The notes below the pieces were generated by a model, which saw only the letters and a program-made list of their open reading frames with translations, made no database searches and was not told the DNA's origin. Both the position numbers and the translations under genes were made by a program. From Flavobacteriaceae bacterium YJPT1-3 (GTDB lineage Bacteria > Bacteroidota > Bacteroidia > Flavobacteriales > Flavobacteriaceae): a DNA stretch of 64,000 nt. The DNA lies in the NCBI GenBank assembly GCA_029866965.1, contig CP123444.1, forward strand, positions 537,501 to 601,500, read 5' to 3'. The number at the start of each line of letters is the position of its first letter. Position 1 is the first letter of the stretch. This document shows positions 36,690 through 45,840 of this stretch, piece by piece.

Positions 36690-37292
36690 ATGAAGAAATG
36701 GCTTGTCCCCCTACTCATTATCGTAGGGCTTATCGTATTGATCGGTGTCTGGTTTGCCAATGTCAATAACCGTTTAGTCGGTCTAGACGAAACCGCCAGC
36801 GCTCAATGGGGAAATGTAGAAAGTGCCTATCAACGCCGGGCTGATCTTATCCCGAACATTGTCAATACCGCTAAGGGCTATGCTCAGTTTGAACAGGAAA
36901 CCCTTACGCAAGTCATCGAAGCGCGATCAAAAGCCACTGCGGTGACCATAGACCCAACCAACATTACTCCAGAACAACTGGATCAATTTCAAGAAGTGCA
37001 AGGGGGATTGTCCTCGGCTCTTGCTCGCTTATTAGCCGTTTTTGAGCGTTATCCTGACCTTAAGGCCAATGAGAATTTTAAAGAACTCATTAACGAATTG
37101 GAACGTACCGAAAACCGGATCAACGTAGAGCGTAATCGTTTTAATGAAGCCGTACGACCTTACAATACGGCCCTTCGGGAATTTCCAACTTCTTTGGCGG
37201 CCGGAATCTTAGGCTTTGATGCCAAGGCGTATTTTGAAGCTCAGGAAGGAACGGAGAATGCTCCCGATGTTGAATTCGATTTTAGCAGCTAA
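36690..37292 (+). CDS. LemA family protein
   Basis: The product has 200 residues. The N-terminal membrane anchor (WLVPLLIIVGLIVLIGVWFANV) leads into a helical domain with NNRLVGLDETASAQWGNVESAYQRRADLIPNIVNTAKGYAQFEQETL, the most conserved LemA block, and RNRFNEAVRPYNTALREFPTSLAAG near the end. LemA proteins are membrane-anchored with a periplasmic domain; function is unclear. It is followed by two TPM-domain proteins, an arrangement found widely in bacteria, so the three probably act together. Confidence 0.94.
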   Translation: MKKWLVPLLIIVGLIVLIGVWFANVNNRLVGLDETASAQWGNVESAYQRRADLIPNIVNTAKGYAQFEQETLTQVIEARSKATAVTIDPTNITPEQLDQFQEVQGGLSSALARLLAVFERYPDLKANENFKELINELERTENRINVERNRFNEAVRPYNTALREFPTSLAAGILGFDAKAYFEAQEGTENAPDVEFDFSS

Positions 37293-37295
37293 CTC

Positions 37296-37733
37296 ATGAA
37301 TGCCGTAGAAGCCTTTTTAACTCCTGAAGAAGAACAGGAGATCATTGAGGCCATACGCCAGGCTGAGCTCCATACTTCGGGAGAAATCAGAGTCCATTTG
37401 GAGGGCCATTCCGAACGGGAACCTATGCAGAGAGCCCGTGAGGTGTTCCATGCTCTCAAAATGGACAATACCAAAGAAGAGAATGGGGTTCTTATTTATG
37501 TCGCCGTACATGATCATCGATTCGCTATATGGGGAGATCGTGGAATCAATGCTGTGGTGCCTGCCAATTTTTGGGAAGGAACCCGCGATATCATGCGATC
37601 CCACTTCCAGTCCAAGAATTTTAAACAAGGACTTATTGCCGGCATCCAGTCGGCCGGTCAACAGCTGAGCACCTTTTTTCCCTGGTCACACGATGATGAG
37701 AACGAGTTGCCTGACACCCTATCCAAATCTTAG
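37296..37733 (+). CDS. TPM-domain protein, soluble form
   Basis: The product has 145 residues. It starts MNAVEAFLTPEEEQEIIEAIRQAELHTSGEIRVHLEGHSE, then ALKMDNTKEENGVLIYVAVHDHRFAIWGDRGINAVVPANFWEGTRDIMRSHFQ, the TPM_phosphatase (PF04536) core. No signal peptide or membrane segment is visible, so it is probably cytosolic. It starts 3 nt after LemA and is followed after 8 nt by a membrane TPM paralogue. TPM domains have been linked to photosystem repair in plants; here the role is unknown. Confidence 0.88.
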   Translation: MNAVEAFLTPEEEQEIIEAIRQAELHTSGEIRVHLEGHSEREPMQRAREVFHALKMDNTKEENGVLIYVAVHDHRFAIWGDRGINAVVPANFWEGTRDIMRSHFQSKNFKQGLIAGIQSAGQQLSTFFPWSHDDENELPDTLSKS

Positions 37734-37741
37734 ATCGATAC

Positions 37742-38563
37742 ATGCTCAAGGCCCGTCCATCGCAACATCAACCTACCCGAAGCCTGATTCGCTTTTTGCT
37801 TATTCTGTGGTGCGCTACGTTGTGGACTTCCGTACAGGCTCAGTTTACGATACCTGAAAAACCAAAGACCTTTTCTCTGGTTTATGATGACTACGGACTG
37901 CTGACTGCAGCACAACGAAGTGAACTCGACACCAAGTTAAAACGCTATAGCGATACCACCAGTACACAAATTGTAGTCGCCATCATTGGTAGTACAAAAG
38001 GAGAAGACATCTCTTTTTTAGGGGCAAAATGGGGACAAGCCTGGGGCATTGGTCAAGCCCAGGAAGACAATGGCATTTTTGTTCTGCTGGCCAGAGAAGA
38101 TCGAACGATCGACATCAATACCGGATACGGCATCGAGTCGATCATTTCCGATCGCGACGCTGAACGCATCATTAATCGCGTCATCATTCCACAATTTAAA
38201 GAAGGGGATTACTACGGCGGACTGCAATTAGGTACGGATGCTATCATTCAATCGCTCCATGGCGAATTTGAAAATAACGATCCAAGACGTTCCCAAGGAC
38301 CACCCTTAAAACCCTTCCTGATGATCTTGATATTCATCATCATCATGATCATTCTCAGCCGGAACCGACGCGGAGGCGGAGGAAAAGGAGGTCGAGGTCG
38401 AGGTACTGCTGACACCTTACTGGATGTCATTATTCTTAGTAACCTGGGCCGAGGTGGCTGGGGTAGCGGATCCGGAGGAGGCAGTTTTGGTGGCGGAGGC
38501 TTTGGTGGCGGTGGTTTTGGTGGAGGCGGTTTCGGAGGCGGAGGTGCCAGCGGAAGTTGGTAG
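37742..38563 (+). CDS. TPM-domain membrane protein with Gly-rich tail
   Basis: The product has 273 residues. A signal peptide (SLIRFLLILWCATLWTSVQAQ) is followed by the TPM core (TFSLVYDDYGLLTAAQRSELDTKLKRYSDTTSTQIVVAIIGS ... YGIESIISDRDAERIINRVIIPQF). A membrane segment (PFLMILIFIIIMIILS, about residue 189-204) and an extreme Gly tail (GGSFGGGGFGGGGFGGGG...) follow and end in ASGSW. This TPM-TM-Gly layout matches the YgcG-type proteins that sit beside LemA. The stop TAG is the first part of the heptanucleotide tandem repeat. Confidence 0.9.
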   Translation: MLKARPSQHQPTRSLIRFLLILWCATLWTSVQAQFTIPEKPKTFSLVYDDYGLLTAAQRSELDTKLKRYSDTTSTQIVVAIIGSTKGEDISFLGAKWGQAWGIGQAQEDNGIFVLLAREDRTIDINTGYGIESIISDRDAERIINRVIIPQFKEGDYYGGLQLGTDAIIQSLHGEFENNDPRRSQGPPLKPFLMILIFIIIMIILSRNRRGGGGKGGRGRGTADTLLDVIILSNLGRGGWGSGSGGGSFGGGGFGGGGFGGGGFGGGGASGSW

Positions 38564-38674
38564 TCGGTAGTCGGTAGTCGGTAGTCGGTAGTCGGTAGTC
38601 GGTAGTCGGTAGTCGGTAGTCGGTAGTCGGTAGTCGGTAGTCGGTAGTCGGTAGTCGGTAGTCGGTAGTCGGTA
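38561..38674. repeat. 7-bp tandem repeat TAGTCGG, ~16 copies
   Basis: TAGTCGG repeats without visible error for about 114 bp (16.3 units), starting at the TPM stop codon and ending 32 bp before the convergent barrel-protein stop. The unit length of 7 is not a multiple of 3, but since the stop codon is in the first unit the reading frame is closed for any copy number. There is no hairpin terminator in this short space. Confidence 0.95.
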
Positions 38675-38705
38675 AAAGAATTATTTATTTTCTTATTCCG
38701 AGGGA

Positions 38706-41537
38706 TTAAAAGAAGAAAAAGGGAGATTCCTCGGCTTCTCCTTTGCTGCCTAACGAGTTAAATTTGTAGCTGAAACTCAACATGAAATACTGCTGTAGCA
38801 CGGTGCTCTGACGATCTTCAATATAGTTGGCTGTAGCGATCCGCCGCGCATTGGTATTCTGATTGAGTAAATCATAAACCTTCAAGGTCAGTGTAGCTTT
38901 TTCACCCAACATGCTATAGGCCAGTGTAGCGTTCCAAAACCAGGCGCTTCGATTAAATCCCGGAGCTACATTGGGGTTATAATTATAATTGATCTCATTG
39001 AGCCATTCCAGCTTTTTTGGAAAAAAAGTAGCAGTCTGTAGCGTAGCATTATGACTTACGAACTCCTGATCATCAAAGGCGTCCAGGTCAAACTGAGTGC
39101 GGGTAAATGATACCCGATAAGAGGGTCTCAATTCAAATAATTCGTTCCAGGTAAAGGTCAATCCAGCATTAGGAGATACCGCTACTGATTTACTGGCATA
39201 AAGCACATCATTGTTGAAGTTGACGGATCGATTGTAGTCTCCTGAAGCGCCAATCTGATATTTCAGGGTGCGCAGGGAATCCAATTTGATATCCCGACTT
39301 ACTCTTCCTCCAAAATAGGAACGCACTCCGCCATCCACATTCACGTAGGTGGTATTCCTGACCAAATTCTCATCAACGATGGTCCGGGTGACCACCTGAT
39401 CATTGATAAAAGTATAGCCTCCATACAGGTTGTAGCCTACTCCATTCTTGTAATCGTAATTGTTCAAGCCCAGATAGCCATTGTGGGTATTGGTGGGACG
39501 TAAATCTGGGTTACCCGTCACGGTGTTCAGGGGGTCTGAAACGTCCTGAAAAGGCTGCAACTGACGTAAATCTGGCGGACTGTTGGATAACCTATAATTG
39601 GAATACAGCGACATTTTGGTAGAGAATCGATAACTCACATTGGCGCTGAGTTCAATGGCTTCAAAATCTTCTTTCAATTGAATATCGCGCAGGGCATCGA
39701 TGCTTTCCAGGGTTCTGTTAACATAGCTAATGCCTGCTGAGGCATTGTATTTTTCCCCTCGGGTTACCAATTCCAAACCGGGAGTCGAGCGCTTGTTGTT
39801 GAAGGTGAAATTGGTACTCAAATCAGCATTGAACAGGTCGTAAGCGTTACTTGAATCGTTAAAATCAAAGGTGCTGCGAATCTCTTCCCGACGATCATTC
39901 CGGTAACTGTACTCAAAATCAAGAAACCATTTATCGGCCTGTAAGGGTAGCCGATAGGTAATGGACGTATATAAACTCTCAAAGGAACCCATCACATCCC
40001 CCAATTGGTTCCTGCTGGTCACTCCTTGTTGGGCTCCCTCAAAGACTTCAGTCTGCGTTTCCAGTAAATCTTCACTTTCGGTGCGATTGAATTCGGTCTC
40101 TACGCCTACCCGAACAAAGGCTCCAGCCGTTCCAAAACGCTTCGTTGCTTGCAGATCATTCTCAAAAGTAGTCCCTTTGTTGGTCGTAAAACTTTTGGTC
40201 GCCGACTGGTTGATCAGATCACCATTGGCCGCTCTGGAGGTTTCTGCACGTTCGAATTGATTTTGGCTTTTCAACCGGTTGAATGAAGGCTGCACGGTAA
40301 CCAGAAAGGTCGTATCCGGAGTGATCTCCAGTTGAGCATTAAAGCTGTAATTATCGGAGTTATTCGTACTGGCCGAACTTGAATTCGTAAAGTAGCGGCG
40401 ATCAGGCAAGATGTTTTCTCGTGAAGTCCGACTCTCATTATTGGAATTGCTGCCGGAATAGAAAAAATCAGAGGAAACACTGAACTTTTCACCGTACTCG
40501 TCGGCGTAGTTGGCTCCGGCAGTACGGGAGTTGACGATCCCCTGACCCCCGCCAAAACTGCGGCCATCGATCCCAAAAGAGCCGTCACTACTGATATAAA
40601 TGGAGTTTCCTCCTCCAAACATCTTTTGAATTTCTCCAAAACTAAATCCGGGGGCATTGATGTTATTTCCTCCGCCCAAAACGCTTATCCGGCGTTCATT
40701 ATCGAAGATATTGACCAGCCCAGCGTACTCAAAACGATCATCCGTACCGCCACCGGCTGCCACTCGGCCAAAAGTTCCTTTATTATTCTCTTCTTTGATG
40801 GTCAGGTTGATGGATTTACTTTCTCCATCAGCATCTTCGCCGGCAAATGCTTCTGATTTGGTCTTAGTATCGGTCACCTGCACCTTCTCAATGATCTCTT
40901 TTGTCAGGTTTCGAGTAGCGATCGTAGGATCATCGCCAAAGAACGGTTTTCCGTTGACGAGAACCTCATTGACTTCTTTACCATTGACCGTGATCTTGCC
41001 TTCGGCATCCACTTCTACTCCGGGCAATTCCTTAAGCAAATCTTCTACCGTGGCGTCTTTTTTGGTTTTAAAGCTCGCGACATTGAACTCCAGTGTATCT
41101 TTCTTGACCGTTATGGGCGCCCTTGATTGGACCAGCACTTCTCCCAGGCTGGCTACCTGGGTCTCCAACTTTATGGCACCCAGATCGATAGGCTCGTTGG
41201 TAATCTGAAGCTTTTTTTGATACCCGGCGTAGCCCACATACGAGACCTCAAGGCGCAAGGCCGGATCTCCGGTCTGCCCCTCCAATTCGAAGAGGCCGTC
41301 CCTACCGGTTATGGTGTAGGTCAGCAACGTACTGTCTTTTTGAGTTTCTAAAAACACGGTTGCTGCTTCCAGCGGTTGCTCGGTTTCGGCATCGACCAAA
41401 GCACCTGAAATTTTGAAGGATTGCGCTTTCGCGAAAGCAAAACTCAGCAGAAGGACAAGTAGTAGAGCGGGATGTCTAATGATCGATTGGATTGATGAAC
41501 ACCTTAAAAATAAAACTCTGGCGCCAATCCCAAACAA
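38706..41537 (-). CDS. Large outer-membrane beta-barrel protein
   Basis: Up to 943 residues. No ATG is available: the likely start is TTG at 41537, 18 nt after the der stop, or a codon nearer the signal segment (PALLLVLLLSFAFAKAQ). After the signal comes a carboxypeptidase-regulatory-like (CarbopepD_reg_2) domain (FKISGALVDAETEQPLEAATVFLETQ), a plug-like region (LEDLLKELPGVEVDAEGKITVNGKEVNEVLVNGKPFFGDDP) and a long barrel ending in SFSYKFNSLG...FFFF. The pattern is that of OMP_b-brl_3/TonB-receptor-like proteins, without a recognisable TonB box. The signal contains a palindrome copy (41424-41439) coding AFAKA. Confidence 0.8.
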   Translation of the reverse strand: MFGIGARVLFLRCSSIQSIIRHPALLLVLLLSFAFAKAQSFKISGALVDAETEQPLEAATVFLETQKDSTLLTYTITGRDGLFELEGQTGDPALRLEVSYVGYAGYQKKLQITNEPIDLGAIKLETQVASLGEVLVQSRAPITVKKDTLEFNVASFKTKKDATVEDLLKELPGVEVDAEGKITVNGKEVNEVLVNGKPFFGDDPTIATRNLTKEIIEKVQVTDTKTKSEAFAGEDADGESKSINLTIKEENNKGTFGRVAAGGGTDDRFEYAGLVNIFDNERRISVLGGGNNINAPGFSFGEIQKMFGGGNSIYISSDGSFGIDGRSFGGGQGIVNSRTAGANYADEYGEKFSVSSDFFYSGSNSNNESRTSRENILPDRRYFTNSSSASTNNSDNYSFNAQLEITPDTTFLVTVQPSFNRLKSQNQFERAETSRAANGDLINQSATKSFTTNKGTTFENDLQATKRFGTAGAFVRVGVETEFNRTESEDLLETQTEVFEGAQQGVTSRNQLGDVMGSFESLYTSITYRLPLQADKWFLDFEYSYRNDRREEIRSTFDFNDSSNAYDLFNADLSTNFTFNNKRSTPGLELVTRGEKYNASAGISYVNRTLESIDALRDIQLKEDFEAIELSANVSYRFSTKMSLYSNYRLSNSPPDLRQLQPFQDVSDPLNTVTGNPDLRPTNTHNGYLGLNNYDYKNGVGYNLYGGYTFINDQVVTRTIVDENLVRNTTYVNVDGGVRSYFGGRVSRDIKLDSLRTLKYQIGASGDYNRSVNFNNDVLYASKSVAVSPNAGLTFTWNELFELRPSYRVSFTRTQFDLDAFDDQEFVSHNATLQTATFFPKKLEWLNEINYNYNPNVAPGFNRSAWFWNATLAYSMLGEKATLTLKVYDLLNQNTNARRIATANYIEDRQSTVLQQYFMLSFSYKFNSLGSKGEAEESPFFFF

Positions 41538-41555
41538 ATCACAAGTAGAAATTTT

Positions 41556-42860
41556 CTATTTCTTCCGGAAATACAAGTTGATGGGCACCCCGGTAAAATC
41601 GAATTCCTCCCGCAACTTATTTTCCAAATAACGCCTATAGGGATCGCGCACATACTGCGGTAAATTGCAAAATAAGGCGAATTGCGGGGTTGGTGTGGGT
41701 AATTGAGTGCAGAATTTGATCTTGACGTACTTCCCTTTGTAGGCCGGGGGCGGATAAGCATCGATAACCGGCAGTAAGAAATCATTGAGCTTGCTGGTTT
41801 TGATGCGTTGTGACCGACTTTTATATACGTCTACGGCAGTTTCAATGGCTTTATAGATACGCTGTTTGGTCAGGGCAGAAATGAATACGATAGGTACATC
41901 GGTAAACGGCTCGATCTGCTCCCGAATATACTTCTCAAATTCTTTCATGGTCTTGTTCTCCTTCTCCACCAGGTCCCATTTGTTGACCAGGATCACGATT
42001 CCTTTACGGTTGCGTTCCGCCAACCAGAATATGTTTTGCACCTGTCCGTCAAAGCCCCGGGTAGCATCCACGACCAGAATGCACACATCACAGTGTTCGA
42101 TAGCCCGCACGCTGCGCATGACTGAATAAAACTCCAGATCTTCTTTTACTTTGGCCTTTCGGCGAATTCCTGCCGTATCCACCAAATTGAATTCAAACCC
42201 ATACCGATTGTATCGGGTATCGATTGCATCTCGAGTGGTCCCGGCGATGTCGGTCACGATATACCGATCTTCTCCAATCAAGGCATTGATAAAAGACGAT
42301 TTTCCTGCATTGGGACGACCCACCACGGCAAATCGTGGTAATTCAGATTCTTCTTCTTCCTGCTCTTCCGGAAGAGCTTCGACTACGGCATCCAATAGAT
42401 CCCCGGTACCGCTACCGCTGGTCGAGGCGATGGTGTAGTATTCTCCCAGTCCCAGGGAATAAAACTCCACAGCATTTTCAGCCCGCATGGCATTGTCTAC
42501 CTTGTTGACCACCAGGAACACCGGTTTATCCACTTTGTAAAGTAACTTGGCTACATCTTCATCCATACCGGTCACTCCGGCTTCCACGTCCACCATAAAC
42601 AGAATGACATCAGCCTCATCGATAGCCAGCTCCACCTGTTTATCGATCTCCGCTTCAAAGACATCATCGCTTCCACGCACATAGCCCCCCGTATCGATCA
42701 AGGTGAATTCGCGACCGTTCCAGTCCCCCTTTCCGTAATGTCGGTCTCGGGTAACGCCACTCACGGCATCCACGATAGCTTCACGGCGTTGGATCACCCG
42801 GTTGAAAAAAGTGCTTTTTCCAACATTGGGTCTTCCTACTATGGCAACTATACTACTCAT
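41556..42860 (-). CDS. der: Ribosome biogenesis GTPase Der
   Basis: Der (EngA) has two tandem GTPase domains and a KH-like C-terminal domain and helps 50S assembly. Both P-loops are visible: [14 protein letters not shown] near residue 8 and [14 protein letters not shown] near 185. G3 motifs are DTGG and [12 protein letters not shown] and NKWD are the G4 motifs. The C-terminal KH-like part ([49 protein letters not shown]) is intact. Length 434 is standard. Confidence 0.98.
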   Translation of the reverse strand: MSSIVAIVGRPNVGKSTFFNRVIQRREAIVDAVSGVTRDRHYGKGDWNGREFTLIDTGGYVRGSDDVFEAEIDKQVELAIDEADVILFMVDVEAGVTGMDEDVAKLLYKVDKPVFLVVNKVDNAMRAENAVEFYSLGLGEYYTIASTSGSGTGDLLDAVVEALPEEQEEEESELPRFAVVGRPNAGKSSFINALIGEDRYIVTDIAGTTRDAIDTRYNRYGFEFNLVDTAGIRRKAKVKEDLEFYSVMRSVRAIEHCDVCILVVDATRGFDGQVQNIFWLAERNRKGIVILVNKWDLVEKENKTMKEFEKYIREQIEPFTDVPIVFISALTKQRIYKAIETAVDVYKSRSQRIKTSKLNDFLLPVIDAYPPPAYKGKYVKIKFCTQLPTPTPQFALFCNLPQYVRDPYRRYLENKLREEFDFTGVPINLYFRKK

Positions 42861-42880
42861 GCGATTTTTTATTTGGTCGG

Positions 42881-42888
42881 CAAAGATA
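42881..42888 (-). promoter_or_regulatory. -7 element upstream of der
   Basis: Minus-strand TATCTTTG lies 20 nt before the der ATG. The -33 position (about 42908-42912) has CGTC, not TTG, so this is a partial match only. Confidence 0.4.
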
Positions 42889-42955
42889 CTCTTTTACTGG
42901 AGTTTGCTGACGAGATCTAAGTTTAGCTTTAAACAGCAACCCTCAAGTAATTGGA

Positions 42956-43840
42956 CTATTTCTGTTGGTACCCAAAACGTTTCAACTGACGTTGATCACT
43001 TCGCCAATTTTTATTGACTTTGACATACAATTCGATGTGCACCTGTTTCCCGAAAAACTGCTCCAGGTCCTTTCTCGCCTCCATACCCACTCGCTTTAAG
43101 GCAGCCCCCTTGTGACCAATAATGATTCCTTTCTGCGAATCCCTTTCCACCATGATCACGCTACGCATCCGAATGATATCGTCTTCTTCAAAGAATTCTT
43201 CGGTATCGATCTCTACCGCATAAGGAATCTCTTTTTTATAATGCATCAGGATTTTCTCTCTAACGATCTCATTGACAAAAAAACGCTCCGGTTTGTCGGT
43301 CAGGGCATCTTTAGGGTAGTAGGGTGGATTTTCGGGAAGCAATTCAATAATGCGGTTAAAAACCTCAGCCACACCAAAATTCTGAAGTGCGGAGATCGCA
43401 AAAATTTCTGCATTGGGAACCTGCGCTCTCCAGAGCGCTACACTCTTTTCCAGCAATTCTTCATTCCCTTGATCGATCTTATTGATCAGCAGCAAGACCG
43501 GAATATCCGCCGAAGTGATCCTTTTGAAGAAGGCTTCATCTTTCAATTCCTTCTCCCCAAGCTCCACCATGTACAATAGGATATCCGCATCTTCAAACGC
43601 CGATTTGACAAAATCCATCATACTGGATTGTAATTCATAAGCAGGCTTGATGATACCGGGCGTATCGCTCAGAACCACCTGAAAATCCTCTCCGTTGACG
43701 ATCCCCAAGATTCGATGACGGGTGGTTTGTGCTTTGGAAGTGATGATTGACAAACGCTCTCCCACGAATGCATTCATAAGCGTCGATTTTCCCACATTGG
43801 GATTCCCGATGATGTTGACAAAGCCAGCTTTATGCGCCAT
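42956..43840 (-). CDS. era: GTPase Era
   Basis: Era binds the 3' end of 16S rRNA and acts in 30S maturation. The N-terminal GTPase carries GNPNVGKSTLMNAFVG, the switch DTPGII and NKIDQ; the C-terminal KH domain has GIIIGHKGAALKRVGMEARKDLEQFFGKQVHIELYVKVNKNW. The 294 residues match the family. A perfect -7 element TATCTTTG lies 14 nt before the ATG. Its 16S target (anti-SD region ending CACCTCC) is present in this window's rRNA operon. Confidence 0.98.
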   Translation of the reverse strand: MAHKAGFVNIIGNPNVGKSTLMNAFVGERLSIITSKAQTTRHRILGIVNGEDFQVVLSDTPGIIKPAYELQSSMMDFVKSAFEDADILLYMVELGEKELKDEAFFKRITSADIPVLLLINKIDQGNEELLEKSVALWRAQVPNAEIFAISALQNFGVAEVFNRIIELLPENPPYYPKDALTDKPERFFVNEIVREKILMHYKKEIPYAVEIDTEEFFEEDDIIRMRSVIMVERDSQKGIIIGHKGAALKRVGMEARKDLEQFFGKQVHIELYVKVNKNWRSDQRQLKRFGYQQK

Positions 43841-43854
43841 TTTCTGTTTTTATG

Positions 43855-43862
43855 CAAAGATA
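43855..43862 (-). promoter_or_regulatory. -7 element for era
   Basis: Minus-strand TATCTTTG ends 14 nt before the era ATG. Confidence 0.5.
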
Positions 43863-43905
43863 AGCCTTTCTCCAGCAGGAGTTGGAGCCTGAGACCAGCA
43901 GCACA

Positions 43906-44658
43906 CTAATCCTGAAAAATGAGGCTACCTGTAAATTGAGCGTCTACTTCGACAATAGGAGGACGGTTCACCGCGATTACGTTACCGGTAGAGACCAGTG
44001 TGCCTCGTAGGGCCTGCACCGGGTGCACGATCATATCATTAGCCCCCCGATGAAAAAATTGTACTTCTTGAGCGATCAGATTAGCGCCCTCCAGTCGGGG
44101 TTGCTCATCATCAAACCGAATGTCCAAAAGCTCGGTTTGGCCTTGAATGTAAAACACACTCAGGCCGTTCGTTCTGATAATCAATCGCTCCGTATTGACC
44201 TGAAGGTCAAATACTCCACTTTTTCGAATTCCCTCTACGTCAATGCTCGTATTGCTTACCAGGGTGAGTGATGGATAATTCAGCACCCCATCACTTTGTA
44301 TTTCCAAACCGGAGCCGTTCCGTAATTCGGTAATATTGGGGGCGGTGACTATGGCCCGGGTAATCTCATACTCCCGAAACAGATTACAACGATTCTTATT
44401 CCGCAACGCCAATACTCCGTCCACCACTTCTACCTCCACATCATTGAGCAGATTGGCTCCGGTTTCAATGATCACTTGCTGTTCTGGACCTTCTTTGAGC
44501 AAAAGGCGCATGTCCTGTTCAGTCCGAATTTTAGTGAACACGGGCACTGCAAACTCTTGCTGAACCAATGCACCGCTGGTCTGCAGGCAATCGTTGGCCT
44601 CTTCGCTGTCGCAAGCGAAAAGTAAGAGACAACACACTAAACAGATCCATATTCTCAT
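43906..44658 (-). CDS. DUF2807 (head GIN domain) lipoprotein
   Basis: The product has 250 residues. The signal peptide ends LLFACDSEE, a lipobox. The mature protein has the parallel beta-helix pattern of DUF2807/GIN domains: TKIRTEQDMRLLLKEGPEQQVIIETGANLLNDVEVEVVDGVLALRNKN ... NITELRNGSGLEIQSDG. Function unknown. Its ATG overlaps the stop of the upstream deacylase by 4 bases (ATGA), so translation is coupled. Confidence 0.8.
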   Translation of the reverse strand: MRIWICLVCCLLLFACDSEEANDCLQTSGALVQQEFAVPVFTKIRTEQDMRLLLKEGPEQQVIIETGANLLNDVEVEVVDGVLALRNKNRCNLFREYEITRAIVTAPNITELRNGSGLEIQSDGVLNYPSLTLVSNTSIDVEGIRKSGVFDLQVNTERLIIRTNGLSVFYIQGQTELLDIRFDDEQPRLEGANLIAQEVQFFHRGANDMIVHPVQALRGTLVSTGNVIAVNRPPIVEVDAQFTGSLIFQD

Positions 44659-45803
44659 AATCGAAATCCAATTCCTAATTCTACCGCTTCCGCTTTAGCT
44701 CCGTGTGATTTTAAGGTAACGGCCCCAAACAGTCGGTCACCAAAGTAACGCTTGAGTCCGGCTCTAAAGTAAGTCCGACCCTCAAAGTCGTAGGGATAAT
44801 ACACATAATAGCCCAGTTGGGTGACCAGGGCCAGTCGATTGAACCGCAACTCATGCCCGGCAAAGACTCCAATGCGTTTCCAGTCTTCATCCCCATTGGC
44901 TCCAAAATTGGGAAATGCCAGACCTTGATACTCGATCAGGTCTTTAAGAAAGGCTGAAAAAAAGAAATCAGCGCCTAATTGTAGTGTGCTTTTGCGATTG
45001 ATCCGTTTATCGATAAAGGTAGAGACCACCAAAAAGGGAGCTTGCCCTAAGCCAATGTAATCACTTTCATTAAGGCCCGAACGAAGCACCAGATTATACT
45101 TGATCGGTTCTGAATAGGGTGTTTTTTCATCAGGAATATAGTCCGGTTGCCGGTCGGCATCTGGAAAATAGGACAATCCGATATTGAAGGTAAAAGAGTT
45201 GGTACTGCTGTTAGGCGCTTTTAAATTGGCATTGGAGTAATGAATCAGCGAGATCCCTGCCTTGATCCCAATTCCCTGATAGATATTGGGTTGATCGTAA
45301 TTGATCATGGCAAAGGTACTGCTTAGGATACGCGTTCCATAGGCATTATTTCTGAAATTATCCTGGAGGTCAAAGGGGTCAGAAGCTATAGCCAATCCTT
45401 GTCCAATACGGAACTGCAGCTTGCGATTCAGGAAGTAAAAACCGTAATGTCCGTAGACACCCAGGTTTTCGCCCAATGCTTCGTTCTTTAAATTTTGATA
45501 AACGACAGAGAATCCCCAATCCGGGTAATTAAATCGGCGCTCCCAGGCATTAAAACCGTACGTTTTGCGGTTGTAACTTAAAATAAATCCTTCGGGATGA
45601 CCGGTGATCAAATGAGCAATGTCTTTGTTGTGCTCGAGAATGGTCCCATAGAAGTAGCTGGCATCCCAGCTGTGAAGTTTCAGTTCTTGGTCCTCTGCGT
45701 GCGCATGACCACTCCACGCTTCACTGGGACGTGATTCTTGCGAGCTCGCTTTCGCGAAAGCGAAACACACGATAATCATCCAGAAATAGCGGCGTAGATT
45801 CAT
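44655..45803 (-). CDS. PagL-like acyloxyacyl hydrolase (lipid A deacylase family)
   Basis: The chosen start at 45803 gives 382 residues with a signal peptide (YFWMIIVCFAFAKASSQ). It is an outer-membrane barrel resembling the PF09411 family, which removes a 3-O-acyl chain from lipid A. Recognisable sections are ASYFYGTILEHNKDIAHLITGHPEGFILSYNRKTYG near the start, VYGHYGFYFLNRKLQFRIGQGLAI, and GISLIHYSNANLKAPNSSTNSFTFNIGLSYFPD, where His, Ser and the following acidic residue are typical for PagL catalysis. Chain specificity unknown. A full palindrome copy (45747-45762) codes AFAKA in its signal peptide. Confidence 0.78.
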   Translation of the reverse strand: MNLRRYFWMIIVCFAFAKASSQESRPSEAWSGHAHAEDQELKLHSWDASYFYGTILEHNKDIAHLITGHPEGFILSYNRKTYGFNAWERRFNYPDWGFSVVYQNLKNEALGENLGVYGHYGFYFLNRKLQFRIGQGLAIASDPFDLQDNFRNNAYGTRILSSTFAMINYDQPNIYQGIGIKAGISLIHYSNANLKAPNSSTNSFTFNIGLSYFPDADRQPDYIPDEKTPYSEPIKYNLVLRSGLNESDYIGLGQAPFLVVSTFIDKRINRKSTLQLGADFFFSAFLKDLIEYQGLAFPNFGANGDEDWKRIGVFAGHELRFNRLALVTQLGYYVYYPYDFEGRTYFRAGLKRYFGDRLFGAVTLKSHGAKAEAVELGIGFRL

Positions 45804-45840
45804 AGCAGGCATCACAGCGGGCAAAAATAATCATACCGCT

